Assembly (NCBI GenBank): GCA_905221605.1
Contig: CAJNDS010002835.1
Span: 186,001-250,000, forward strand
Origin: Symbiodinium natans
Lineage: Eukaryota; Sar; Dinophyceae; Suessiales; Symbiodiniaceae
Direction: 5' to 3'
DNA length: 64,000 nt
Position 1 is the stretch's first letter, and each line of letters begins with the position of its first letter. A program made the translations under genes and the position numbers. The notes under the pieces were generated by a model. It made no database searches. It was not told the origin of the DNA and saw only the letters and a list, made by a program, of their open reading frames with translations. Positions 46,337 to 57,601 of this stretch are shown in pieces.

Positions 46337-48230
46337 GAGGAAGGAGGAAGAAGAAGACGAAGAGCTGGAGGCAAAGGCGGGGAGCTGCTGCGGAACCTGA
46401 CACTGCCCGTGGAGCTCCTGCACCGCATGGTCGCTTGGGGCCGAGACCACCGGGACAAGGCGACTGCACGTGGCGCCTTTGGAGAGAAGGAGAGAGAGAA
46501 GCGAGAGAAAGAGGAGGATTGCGGGACAGGAGGACGAAGGGAGATTGGGATCCTAAGCATCGTGTGCTGAGAGGCCTCCATCCTTTTCGTCGAGGGCGAC
46601 GCGCACTACGCCAGGCCCCCAGGGAGGCTTCCAGGCCGAGGGTTGGGGCTCTCCCCCTCTCCCCTCTCCCCTCTCTCTCTCTTCTCTCTCTCCCCTCTCT
46701 CTTGTCTCTCTCTCTCTCTCTCTCCCCTTTCTCCTCTCTCTCTTGTCTCTTCAAAAAGCAAGTTATACAAAATGAAGAGTTGAAGAGTGCCCTCTGTCTA
46801 ACATCTAAAGTACTTTGCGGAGGCTCTGCCTCTGCTCTGCTCAGGTCATGGACCGCTCCGAGGAGTACGCCTTGTTCATGCACAAGCACCTCCTGGAGAC
46901 TCAGACTCAAGTCTCTGCCCCCCAGATTCACGAGATTCACCTCTCTCACCTCTCTCTCTCTTCCTGATTCCCCTTCTCTCCTCTTAAGGGGGAGGAGGGG
47001 GGAAGGCTCAGTTCATGCACTGCTCTCTCTCACATCTTTGCCTGTTGCAGGACCCCGACCCGCTGGAGGTGAAGGGCGGCTGGAAGGAGGAGAAGCCGGA
47101 GATCCCTCTGAAGGTAAACATGATGCGCGTCATCTGCAGCCCGGACAACATGGACGAAATCAAGCCCCAGGAGCGGTTCTGGATGTGAAGCTCTCTAGGC
47201 GAAGGTGTGAGGTCAGCCAGTCAGTACTGGGCCATTCCATCGAAGCAGAGCTTCGGAGCAGTGCACAGGTGGCCGACTGCGTCAAGGGCTTTGCAAACTA
47301 TGCGCAGTCGCTGCCCACCACGCCGCCCGTCCGAAAAGTCCCGAGGGAGAGCCCTCAGGAGCGGAGAATCGATTTGAAGTAGAGAAGTTCATGCCCAAAC
47401 TTCTACGCCAGAGCCATCTGCCAAAAGTGCACAATGCCAGAGCAGCCTTTTCCGACCGACCATAAAGATGCCAAAGTTGCAGGCCGATGTTCCGGAATCA
47501 CACCATGCTTTCCAGACCGTTTGGTCCTACCGACCATAGAGATATGTAGAGATCCCACAACATGGTTTATTGTCCCACGTTTTTGGTGATTGCCTTGCTT
47601 TTTTGGCGTTGTTTTACAGGTTTTACGAGCATCCGAGGGCTTGAAATTAAATGGTCCGGTGAGAAATGAGATGGCAGGCGTAGATTCCAACTCCAGCACC
47701 GCAACACAAAGGGATCAGAACAAATCGGAAGGACCAGGGCCCGGACATGTCATTTCTTTCCCTGGGACGAGAGTCCAGAGTAGCAAGGTGGAACAGCCTG
47801 ACTTTTCTGCAGCGCACGCTCCGAAGCAACAAAAGCCAGACAGGCGAGCAGAGTCTTCCGACTGACCATAGTTAAAGACGCACGGGTTCCAGGACAAGGT
47901 TGATTGCCAGAGCATGGTGTTTTGGTTTCCTTCTCTCTCCCTCTTCCCCTGGGTGCTGCTCTCCTGAGGATTGACGTGATGGCTCCTGGCACGAACAAGG
48001 CTGCTGGCCTCCATGTCCTGCTGGAGGCCCTTGGCCTGAGCATGGCCGAGGTGTGTGCCATCGGTGACTCCGAAAACGACCTGGAGATCCGAGGGGGTTG
48101 GTGCTTCTGAGAGCATGTCGTACAGTAGGCTCCCAGCAAGTCGTGCAGTAGTTCCCCCAAGGTGCTGCGACATAGTTTCCCATCAAGTCAACGTGGAGTA
48201 TATATCCGCATGTATAGTATATTGTAAATG

Positions 48231-48281
<51 letters not shown>

Positions 48282-48520
48282 CTGCATACATCTGGCGAGG
48301 AGATGTTGCAATCCGTTCGCGTGGCCTGTGCCATGGGCAACGTCGCTTTGCTAACTTTCGGGTTCCGGGTGAGGTGCTGCTAGGACCAAATGGGCTTAGA
48401 AGATTGATGAACAGATGCTGCGCTTGTGAAATGTAATTCTGCAAGCATCGCTACCAGCACGAACAAAGCGTGGCTTCCACATGCGTGTTGAAGCTGAGGC
48501 TGTGAAGAAGACCAAGGCAG
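44971..48520 (+). CDS. HAD-superfamily (Cof-type) phosphatase domain, multi-exon
   Basis: The start ATG at 44971 opens VKLLASDLDGTLLDP, the DxDGT nucleophile motif. Then TFEAIAEYQRAGGSFAVCTG (45161-45239), with the second-motif Thr in CTGR, and LKGLDIDVMPGVYLNGTTVK (about 45391-45461). Cap-domain pieces follow (LLHRMVAWG about 46400; MDRSEEYALFMHKHL 46848; KPEIPLKVNMMRVICSP about 47090-47150). NKAAGLHVLLEALGLSMAEV and AIGDSENDLEI (47967-48095) bring the motif III Lys and the motif IV acidic residues. VACAMGN (about 48325) and EAEAVKKTKA (48490) finish the fold. No clear stop separates this from the dehydrogenase exon that begins about 200 bases later, so a HAD-GPDH fusion is likely. A phosphatase acting on glycerol-3-phosphate would fit; the substrate is inferred. 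Confidence 0.75.
45666..46330. repeat. (GA)n microsatellites in an intron of the HAD gene
   Basis: Separate GA tracts at about 45666-45712, 45930-45957, 46145-46201 and 46294-46328, with GC-rich spacers. The 443-codon frame across them is a repeat product, not a protein. Confidence 0.9.
46658..46755. repeat. CT-rich (CTCTCTCC) tract
   Basis: Polypyrimidine tract upstream of the exon near 46.85 kb; it may aid splicing as a long pyrimidine tract. Confidence 0.85.
48235..48282. repeat. (TA)n-(GT)n microsatellite
   Basis: TATATA followed by GTGTGT, between HAD exons. Confidence 0.9.
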
Positions 48521-48689
48521 TTTCGCACTTCGTGATGCCCAAGAATTTGGACAATCCCGCAGGTGGCTGGCAAGACAAGTACACAGAAATAGCAGCCAGA
48601 ACCACGCCCTTCATGCCTTCCATGCCCTCCACTGACCGATTCGTGAGGTGTGGTTTGCCTCCTGCGCTCTCTTACCAAAGCACTCGGCT

Positions 48690-51600
48690 CTGGTGGGCCC
48701 ACCCAGGGACCCTCGACGCCGTTGCAGACCCTGCGAGTCGCCTGCTTCTGCTGCGGGTCCTGGGGCACAGGCGTGGCGCGGCAGGTCGGCCAGAGCTTGC
48801 TTCACTTGCCCCGCTTCGAGGAGCCGAGAAGCCAAGCTGTGACAAATTGTGACAAATTGTGATAGCAGCTGCAGAGTCGGCTCAAAGCGGCTTTCATTGA
48901 GAGTAAGCTGGCCAGACCCTCGCGTTCGATGCAGGAGCCGCTGCCTATGTGGGTGCCGAGTGCGGAGGTGGCCTCGCAGATCAACGAAACGGGCGTTGAC
49001 GAGGCGAATTTGCCCGGTCTCCGGCTGCCAAAGAACGTCAAGGCGACGGCGGATGCAGCAGAGGCGGGCAGTGGTGGGCAGTGCATATGATGTAAATGTA
49101 AATCCTATAGCCTATAAATACATTATGTATGTGAATCGATAACGTCATCCGATGTTTTTTCTTTCGGACTGGGAAGTGGCTTCACAGGCTGCCAAGGATG
49201 CAGACTTGTTGATTTTGGTGGTGGCCCGGGAGAACATGGCAGACCTTGTAGAGCAGCTCAAGGGCAAGGTCAAGCGCACGGCCACAGCAGTCGACTCTCG
49301 GACAATTCGAAGGACGGATCATCAAGAGCCATGTGCCAATCACATGTTGCCAACAGCAAAAAGTTGGGATTCGGGCAGGGAGTGGTTGAAGGGCTCTCTG
49401 GGGCTTGTAAATTTTGATTCTTGTTGATATCACTTTTGTCACTTGACACGGACTTGGTTCTGGCTCCATGAATGCGAACTTGAGGTGATGTCGAAGATCC
49501 TCATGCCGTGCCCAGAGAAGCAAGGGCTCCGCTTCGGCAGTGAGTTTGTGAGCCAGGCACTGGGCCAGGGCCCCAGATTCTTGAGAGCGCGAGCTCTTTG
49601 CATGCACTTCCACCTTGTTCACGTTGGCGATTTGAGTAACGTTGTTAGAAATTTGTTTGAATCGAACTGCTGTGTGATTTTGAACGGGTTCCGTTTTGCT
49701 TTCACCCTTTCCCTTTTGAGGTATCCCTGCAGCTGTGCTCATGGGCGGGACACTGGCTGCGGATGTGGCCCGCGGGCAACCCGACAATCAAGCACGGATC
49801 ACGCCAGCTTTTTGTGTGTGAATCCTATAAATCTACTTGTGGGGCTCTGAACCCAGAACCCCTACTTCTGCATTTCAGGGATCCATGTGGAGGTATTTTG
49901 CCGAGGCGACCGTGGGCTGCAAGGACCCGGAGGCCGGGGGGGCTGGTTGAGCTGAGCTGGGAGGTACACCAGGCGCATGAACACGTGGACCAAAGGCAAC
50001 TCCCTCAAGCAAGGGAATAAATTCGGTGCTATCAAGATAGACAAGGACAAAGGGTGATGCAGAATTCCTGTGAAGCTCGTTGAAGGCAACAAGAGGCAGT
50101 CGCAAGGCGGGCCCGAGTTTATTTAATTTGGAGGGTAAAGAGACAGGCGCATAGAGGGTAGCAGAAGGAAAGCGGTCTTTCGTCTCGATGGAAACTTTCG
50201 GCCTTTCGCAGAGCAGACGAAGTCGAAAATTCCCTATTGGGCATCTTGGGGCATCGCAGAGCATGCGACTTCAAATGCCTGTCCTCTTCGAACTTCCCTG
50301 TTGGGCATCTTGGGGGCCTTTCGCAGAGCAGACGAATTAGTAGGGAGGGCTGGGGATGGAAGGGGGATGTGCTGATGCCGATGATGCTCATGCTCACGTT
50401 GCGTCAAAAAACGGGCCTTTTCTGCCCCTGGGCAAACCACATGTATAGCCCTGCGATGTCTTGGGGTGCCTTTTTTGGCCCCGCGATGATTTGATTCGTC
50501 TAAAAGTTGCCCCTGTCATTCATCTAGTTCGGCCTGGGCAGGGGGGGTTCTTCTGTCGCTGGATATAAAATTTGTCCTCAACTCAATGCCGTAATTCGTA
50601 AAATCTTGTTTTGTCAAAAACGGGTGAGCCCGGCCTGGTCAGGCTCTGGGCCACCCCGCGGCATGCGGCACCGGGTGACAAAAACGCGCTTGAGGTCTCT
50701 AATAATGTTAACCTGTCGGCATTGCTTCCCGCCGTCGCCCCAAAGAAATTCTGTAGCTGCAGTGCGGACTCAGGGCCTTTGCTTTCCGCCGCAAACCAAT
50801 TCAATCCTCACCTGCAGCACGGACTGCAGGCCTTTGCTTCCCGCCTTTAACTACGAAATCCCCGCTTGCATTGCGGAACGCATTTGTTCTTCGATTTTCC
50901 CTGTTGGGCATCTTGGGGCGTCTCGCAGAGCAGACGAATTCAAAACGATTTTCCCCTTCGTAGTTCTCTATTGGGCATCTTTTGGGGGGCCTTTCGCACA
51001 GCAGACGAATCCAAACGCATTTGCCTCTTCGAACGTCCCCCATTGGGCATCTTGGGGGGCCTTTCGTAGAGCAGACCAATCCCAACGCCTTTTTCCTCTT
51101 TGAGCGTCCCCATTGCGCATGTCCCTATTGGGCATCTTGGGGGCCTGTCGCAGAGCACACGAATCCAAACGCCTTTTCCTCTCTGAGCGTCCCTATTGGG
51201 CATCTTGGGGGCCTTTCGCAAAGCAGACGAATCCAAACGCCTGTTCCTCTTCGAGCGTCCCTATTGGGCATCTTGCGGGCCTTTCGCAGAGCAGACGAAT
51301 TCCAACGCCTTGTACTTGTCGAACGTACCGATTGGGCATCTTGGGGGGGCCCTTCACACAGCAGACGAATCCAAACGCCTATTCCTCTTCGACCGTCCCT
51401 ATTGGGCGTCTTGAAGGCCTTTCGCAGAGCAGACGAGCCGTTCCTCTTCGAACGTCCCATAACGTCCCTATTTGGCATCTTGGGGGGGCCTGCGCAAAGC
51501 AGACGAATCCAAACGCCTTTCCTCTTTGAGGGTTTTTATTGGGCATCTTGGGGGCCTTTCGCAGAGCAGACGAATCCAAACGCCGATTCCTCTTCGAACG

Positions 51601-54600
51601 TCCCGATTGGGCATCTTTTCTTCTTCGAACGTTCCTATTGGGCATCTTGGGGGCCTTTCGCAGAGCAGACGAATCCAAACGCCTTTTCCTTTTCAAAAGT
51701 CCCCTTTCGGCATCTTGGGGCCCTTTCGCAGAACAGACGAATCCAAGCGCCTTTCCTCTTCGAGCGTCCCTATTGCGCATGTCCCTATTGGGCATCCTGG
51801 GGGCCTGTCGCAGAGCATACGAATCCAAACGCCTTTTCCTCTGCGAGCGTCCCTATTGGGCATCTTGGGGGCCTTTCGCAAAGCAGACGAATCCAAACGC
51901 CTGTTCCTCTTCGAGCGTCCCTACGCAGAGCAGACGAATTCCAACGCCGTGTCCTTGTCGAACGTACCGATTGGGCATCTTGGGGGGGCCCTTCACACAG
52001 CAGACGAATCCAAACGCCTATTCCTCTTCGACCGTCCCTATTGGGCGTCTTGAAGGCCTTTCGCAGAGCAGACGAGCCGTTCCTCTTCGAACGTCCCATA
52101 ACGTCCCTATTTGGCATCTTGGGGGGGCCTGCGCAAAGCAGACGAATCCAAACGCCTTTCCTCTTTGAGGGTTTTTATTGGGCATCTTGGGGGCCTTTCG
52201 CAGAGCAGACGAATCCAAACGCCGATTCCTCTTCGAACGTCCCGATTGGGCATCTTTTCTTCTTCGAACGTTCCTATTGGGCATCTTGGGGGCCTTTCGC
52301 AGAGCAGACGAATCCAAACGCCTTTTCCTTTTCAAAAGTCCCCTTTCGGCATCTTGGGGCCCTTTCGCAGAACAGACGAATCCAAGCGCCTTTCCTCTTC
52401 GAGCGTCCCTATTGCGCATGTCCCTATTGGGCATCTTGGGGGGCCTTTCGCACAGCAGAGTTCATCCCCCACACCAAGGCTTCGTCAGCACCTTCTTATT
52501 TAGTGCACGTGCCTGATTTTGCAATGTGTTGTGCATGGGAGAGCCTGGCTCCGCGTTGCCTCTTTGAAGAGCCTTGGAGCTGGCTCCTCTAAACTTGTGT
52601 CCGACTCGACCTCTACAGACCACTCTACGACTGAATGACCGTGGTGGTCGTGTTGTCCCTTGCACAGTTCGCAACTGACAGTTCCTCTCGGGCCTCCACA
52701 TGAGGGGCACATAAAGCAAACTATTCATGATCAGCGTCCAGGTGAGCAAGGTCTTGCTCGAGCTCTTCAACAAGCCGAATTTCTCAGTGCCCGGGCACAA
52801 TTTGGGAGTGAATGAGAGACAGGTGAAAAAAAGCATGTGAGGCACAGAGGTAAATTTCCGTGGCTCCAGGTCACCAGTCTACCCAGCCCAACGGCCGCTC
52901 GGCATCAGAGCCATCAGAGGGATGCGCCAAAAACGATCAAAAACTATTGGCACTCTGGGAGGCCGTGGAGCTCTTTGCGGTCTTGAAGGCCATCATCGCC
53001 GTGGGTGCAGGCGCGGCACTTTGCCATCTCCGTTTGTCCTCCTAGAAGTGAAGTCTCTGCCGCCCCGTCCTGGACCTCTTTGATCCCCATTTTGAGGGCA
53101 AAAGCAACATCTATCCCTCAGGCTTCTGCGATGGCCTCGGATTGGGTCACAACTCCAAGGCCGCAGTGATCCGCATCTCAGCAGCACCTCCGAGGTCCAT
53201 CTTAGAACAACTCTTCTCCTCGGAACTCTTCTCCTCGCCAGTCTACTCTTCGCTCCTGGAGTGCCCAGAGTGTCCCTGGAGTGCCCAACCTGCAGAGACC
53301 AACCCCAGAGTATCTCTCTACCCAGAGAGGGTGGGGATGTTCGAAGCAATTTTTGTGTTTGTTGCTAATAATGTTGCTATCATGTCTAGGAATCAAGGAA
53401 GCTTTTCTTGGGAGATGAGGTCTTGGGGCTGTGGAGCTGGCGAAGTTCGCGCAGCGCTTCTACCCTGAGGAGTCGTCCAAGGCCTGAGCTTCTTCGATTG
53501 CTGCCCCCCCCCCCCCTACACTCCTGCGCCTACTACGCCTACAGTGACGGTTGCTGCCGACAGCAGAACTAGGTACTCAATAGTACTGGTAGCAGTCACA
53601 GTATGTACCAGCACTGCCACCACCAGCACCACTCCCACCACCACTACGACGGCGACTTGTACTTCCACGGCGACTACGATTCCTCGTGATGAGCCATATC
53701 TTTCTTAGCCAGCTCTGGCCACGCACCAATACAACCCCAGAGCTGGTGATGCTAGTGCTGCTGCAACTGCAGCGACTGCAACTACGTACTGCTACGGCAA
53801 CGCCGGCAACCACGATGACAGCCAACAGGATAACAGCCGCAGCGTTTGTGCTGCTGCGACTTGCTTCTCGTGCAACCCGTGTTTTTCCACGGCAGCCTGC
53901 GAACTCGTCGAAGACGGATCAGATTGGATGCCCTGACAATTGAGAAGCGTCTTATTTATTCCTTTCTTGTTTGAAATTGCCCGCCCCTGAGCGAAGGGAG
54001 GGAGGCGTGTCAGCCGCACGATGAATGCATCATGAATAGCTCTTTCATTTGCTACTCTCCCTGCTTGTGACAGGAGGCCCTCACGGAAGCTTGTGGGATA
54101 ACTGCTGCGGGCCGGCATTGGACAGGGTCAGAATCCGTAGAACGGTTTCCACGCAAAGCTCCTTGATGACGTCCTCGTGAAGATTCTCTGAATCTCATGT
54201 CCTTAGGACATCATCGCCTCCAGCTATGGCGACTCGCGCACGAGGCCCGAACTCTCCCCTCCCCCTGGCACTTCAGGCGGAGAGTACGTGATTAGAGTGC
54301 ATATAGTGCTGAGCTGTGCTGAGCTGTGCTGAGCTGTGCTGAGCTGTGCTGAGCTGTCGAGGCGCTGCGCCGAGGCCTTCGCCAAGGAGCCGCACAAGGA
54401 CTGGGAGGAGGACCGGAGTGGAAAAAGAGTGGAATGGAAAAAGGGTGAAAAAAAAAGAGCAGACAGAGAGCAGACACCAGAAGCGAGAAGCGATTCGGAT
54501 AGTTGCAAAGAGGCTGCAAGAGAGCGCAAAAGATCGCGGGAAAAGATCGGGATGTACGACTAGACAGATGGACATTGTGGGCTACTTGTGAGGGATCTGG

Positions 54601-54795
54601 GATCCGCTCTCAGGTGGCGCGCGAGAAGCTGCGGAGCGGGGAGCCCGCGGGCATCTCGGTGCTTCGGACCTGCGCTGCCTTCGTGCGCTCGCACCGTGCG
54701 GAAAGCGAGTTCCCCTTTCTGAGCAAAGTGGATGAGATCTGCCAGCAGAAAGCCAAACCGGACACCCTGACGCAGATGGCCGTTCCCAGGGTCCG
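48690..54795 (+). CDS. Glycerol-3-phosphate dehydrogenase domain 1 (divergent copy)
   Basis: NAD-dependent GPDH fold in order: RVACFCCGSWGTGVARQV (about 48728), PMWVPSAEVASQINETG and LPGLRLPKNVKATAD (48940-49060), and KDADLLILVVARENMADLV (49190). QGLRFGSEFVSQALG (about 49520), IPAAVLMGGTLAADVARGQ (49723), FAEATVGCKDPE (about 49895), VLLELFNKPNFSV (52751) and VELFAVLKAIIAVGAG (about 52967) follow. GFCDGLGLGHNSKAAVIR (53125), VELAKFAQRFYPEES (53430), DIIASSYGDSRTR (54209), RRCAEAFAKEP (54360) and FPFLSKVDEICQQKAKPD (about 54715-54770) close it. Key motifs are altered: LKN reads LKA and GGRNR reads GDSRT. It is therefore probably catalytically weak or structural. A 68-bp minisatellite fills one intron. 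No stop is obvious before the second copy. Confidence 0.8.
50185..52470. repeat. 68-bp minisatellite with 640-660-bp higher-order repeat
   Basis: The monomer CCTATTGGGCATCTTGGGGG, then CCTTTCGCAGAGCAGACGAA and TCCAAACGCC, recurs at about 68-bp spacing. Early copies at 50.19-50.34 and 50.88-51.0 kb are scattered; the array is dense from 50.95 kb. A block of about ten monomers (51111-51770) is repeated at 51771-52409, with one 21-base deletion, and a third copy starts at 52410. The 536-codon + frame and the matching - frames are repeat artefacts. It lies inside an intron of the first GPDH copy. Confidence 0.9.
54308..54357. repeat. 10-bp tandem repeat GAGCTGTGCT, five copies
   Basis: Perfect copies just before the GPDH-1 exon that starts with the RRCAEAFAKE segment. 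Confidence 0.95.
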
Positions 54796-55599
54796 TGCCT
54801 CCAAGGCTTTGAAGGCCGGGTGTGATTCGACGGATACGGGTGTGATGTCAAATCGTTTTAAGTGTCCAAGTTCTTCTGTTCACGGCTTCCGTGGTTTCTA
54901 CAAACAGAGAAAACGGCGCGTTGCTAGTTCTCTAGACGCTTCTCGAACCCCGGAGACACCTCGTGAAGAGCAGCTCGACATTGTCGAAACATGTCCAAAT
55001 CAAACAGGCAGCCACCCTCATTCACATGTCTCACATGATAGCTTTTTTCGAATCATATCGCCCAATGGCGTTGACCTGAGCCAACCCTTGCCAATGTTGA
55101 CAGCATGGTGCGTTCCAACAGCGATCCTGGATCGCAAGTTCGTGCTTGCGAGCTTACTTTAGGGAAGCCATTCAACTCACACATGTTTGATAGTGTCAAG
55201 TAGTCGCAGGCTATTGAAACTTGGCACGCGCAGCTGTTTCTGATGAAGCGTCGTCAAGCCCCGCGATTTTTGCTCCCGCAACAGCAGGTATCATCCTGAG
55301 ACATGCTAAGTCGCCTCAACATCCTCACGAAGAGCACTTTAGCTGCACTTTTGAATTCTTCTCTTGCATCGTCAGAAAGGCTGCGCAGAAGGAGAACATT
55401 CGAGCCTGTTTGGTGTTATGACGTATCTATTAGCATGCTCCACCAGACTATACTGTACTTCACAGTTCATTTCTTCGGGGTTTGTGCCGTGTACTTGGGC
55501 AAGAATGAGTATAATGCTTCGGGTCGGAACCGACCCACAGCGGAGTCGTTTTCCGAACCGCCGACGCAGCGAATTTCTACGGCCAGTCACCTTGTGATT

Positions 55600-57569
55600 C
55601 TCTCACAGAGTCACTCCCCTCGCAGGTGGCAGTGCTGGGCTCCGGCAACTGGGCAGGGAGGGAGCAGCTGTTCTTTGGCGGGAGCAGCAAGCAGTTGCGG
55701 CACAAACGCTACGGCACTTATCTATCCTGTTCGTTGCCATTGTAGTTGCGTAGTTGCCGTTGCAGTCGTGGCAGTTGCAGCAGCGCTAGCATCGCTAGAC
55801 TCTAGACATAGGCAACTGGGGCTGCGCCATCGCCAAAATCATTGCACGCAACGCCTTGCAGCGCACCGAGTTCCAAAAGGTTGTATCTATGTGGGTGCAT
55901 GAAGAAGCTTGAAATGAAGCTTTGGGAGCAGAGTTTTTTTAGGGGCATTCTTCGGTCTGGCTGCAGAGCTTGTTTTTTGTTTAAGCGCCATCTGGAAGTG
56001 CAGTTGTGCAAAGCGACGAAGCTCCTGAGACGCCCCTCAAAAAGTGTTGAGGAAATGGTGGAAGGCCGCAAGCTTACGGACATCATCAATGAAGACCACC
56101 AGAATGTGAGATATTTGCCGGGCGTCGAATTGCCTCACAACTTGCCCCTCACCTGAATCATGTTGACATTGCTGTTGCTTGCTCTTGCACAAACTTGCAT
56201 CCATTTCACCCCAGGCACGCTGAGCCGGATGCAAAGGCGGCCGTCAGGGATGCTAGCATTCTGGTCTTCGTGCTTCCGCACCAGTTCCTTCCTGGCCTGC
56301 TGAAGACCATCAAGGACGTGGTTCTCCCCGATGCCGTGGGTGTCTCGCTGGTGAAAGGCCGCTTGGGCGTCCCAAAAACTGTGCACCATTTTTTTTGCTG
56401 ATTTTGGCTGGCTTGAATCAAGGTTTCTTGCAAGTTCCCTTTCAGTTCCCTCTTTGTCCGACTCTGAACCCGTGCTTCTATACCCTTGCAATCCAATTGA
56501 GGCTACCTTGAGGTCGACCGGCAGACGGGTTCGATCACCACAGGCACCCAGCTCATCGAGGCTGAGCTCAACATCCCCTGCGCGGTGCTCAATGGTGCCA
56601 ACGTGGCCAACGATGTGGCCCATGACCACTTTGCGGAGGCTCCCTAAGAATGTCTCTCTAAAGGGCCTCGTCTATAAGACCCGTTATAGACGAGGCCCTT
56701 TTTTTAGAGAGGCCTTTTGTAGAGTTTCAAAAAGGTGGGCGTTCTCTGTGCTTTCGTGTGTCGGATGGAACGCGGCGTTGACCGGCAAAAAACAAAACGT
56801 TGAAAGGGTTGAGAACTGGAGGGTTTAGCATCAGCAAGGGCCGGCAGCGGTTCGATGGTTCGGCTCTGCGTTCGTTTCCCCGGAGGCCACTTTGGGCTGC
56901 ACCAGCGACCGGACTCAGGCACGGCTCTCAACTCTGCCCAAAGCATCCACAAGTATATCCAAATGTAAAACACGTCTTTCTCTGGTTGTTCGCCAACGAG
57001 ATGTCGCAGTTCCTGGCAGGTCCTCTGGGACCTGCTCAACACCCCGCAGTTCAGTGTGCGCACTACACCGGACGTCTTGGGCGTGGAGCTCTTCGGTGGG
57101 TTCAAGAATGTGGTGGCCCTGGCCGCGGGCTTCTCAGAGCCTTGGGCTCTTGAGGCTGCTGTCCCCGTCGTAATTTTCACATAAGTATGCAGTTTTGTTG
57201 AACAGTTTCCACGATAGCAAAGTTCGGAAACGCGTGCCGAACTGCGAGGATGGGCTTGGGTTCCCGCCGAACACCAAAGCTGCCATTCTGCGGCGCGGCC
57301 TCCAGGAAATGTCCAAGCTCATCCAGGAGAGAGCACAAGACCAGACAAAGGAAGTGCGGGGACCGCGTCTTTGCACGTTTCTGCTTCCTGTTCCACGAAT
57401 ACGTGTGTACGTATGTATGTGTGTATGTATATGTATAGGTGTATGTATCACGGTGTAGTGAAGGATTTTTCACAAAGCTAGCTCCTTGGAGCGCGCGCGC
57501 GCGAGGTGTCGTTCACCAATCTCTCTCTCTCTCTCTCTCTCTCGCTCTCTGTTTCTCTTTTTCTCTCTT

Positions 57570-57601
<32 letters not shown>

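Noticed and set aside
46051..47382. 443-codon + frame and 272-codon - frame
   Set aside because: Built from GA/CT microsatellites; the true HAD cap exons lie in short pieces of other frames.
50982..52592. 536-codon frame and several opposite-strand frames over the minisatellite
   Set aside because: 68-bp monomers are open by chance in several frames; the peptide period only mirrors the DNA repeat, and a GPDH intron explains the position.
56654..56711. Rho-independent bacterial-type terminator
   Set aside because: The T run is inside the right arm rather than after it, and the context is a eukaryotic intron.
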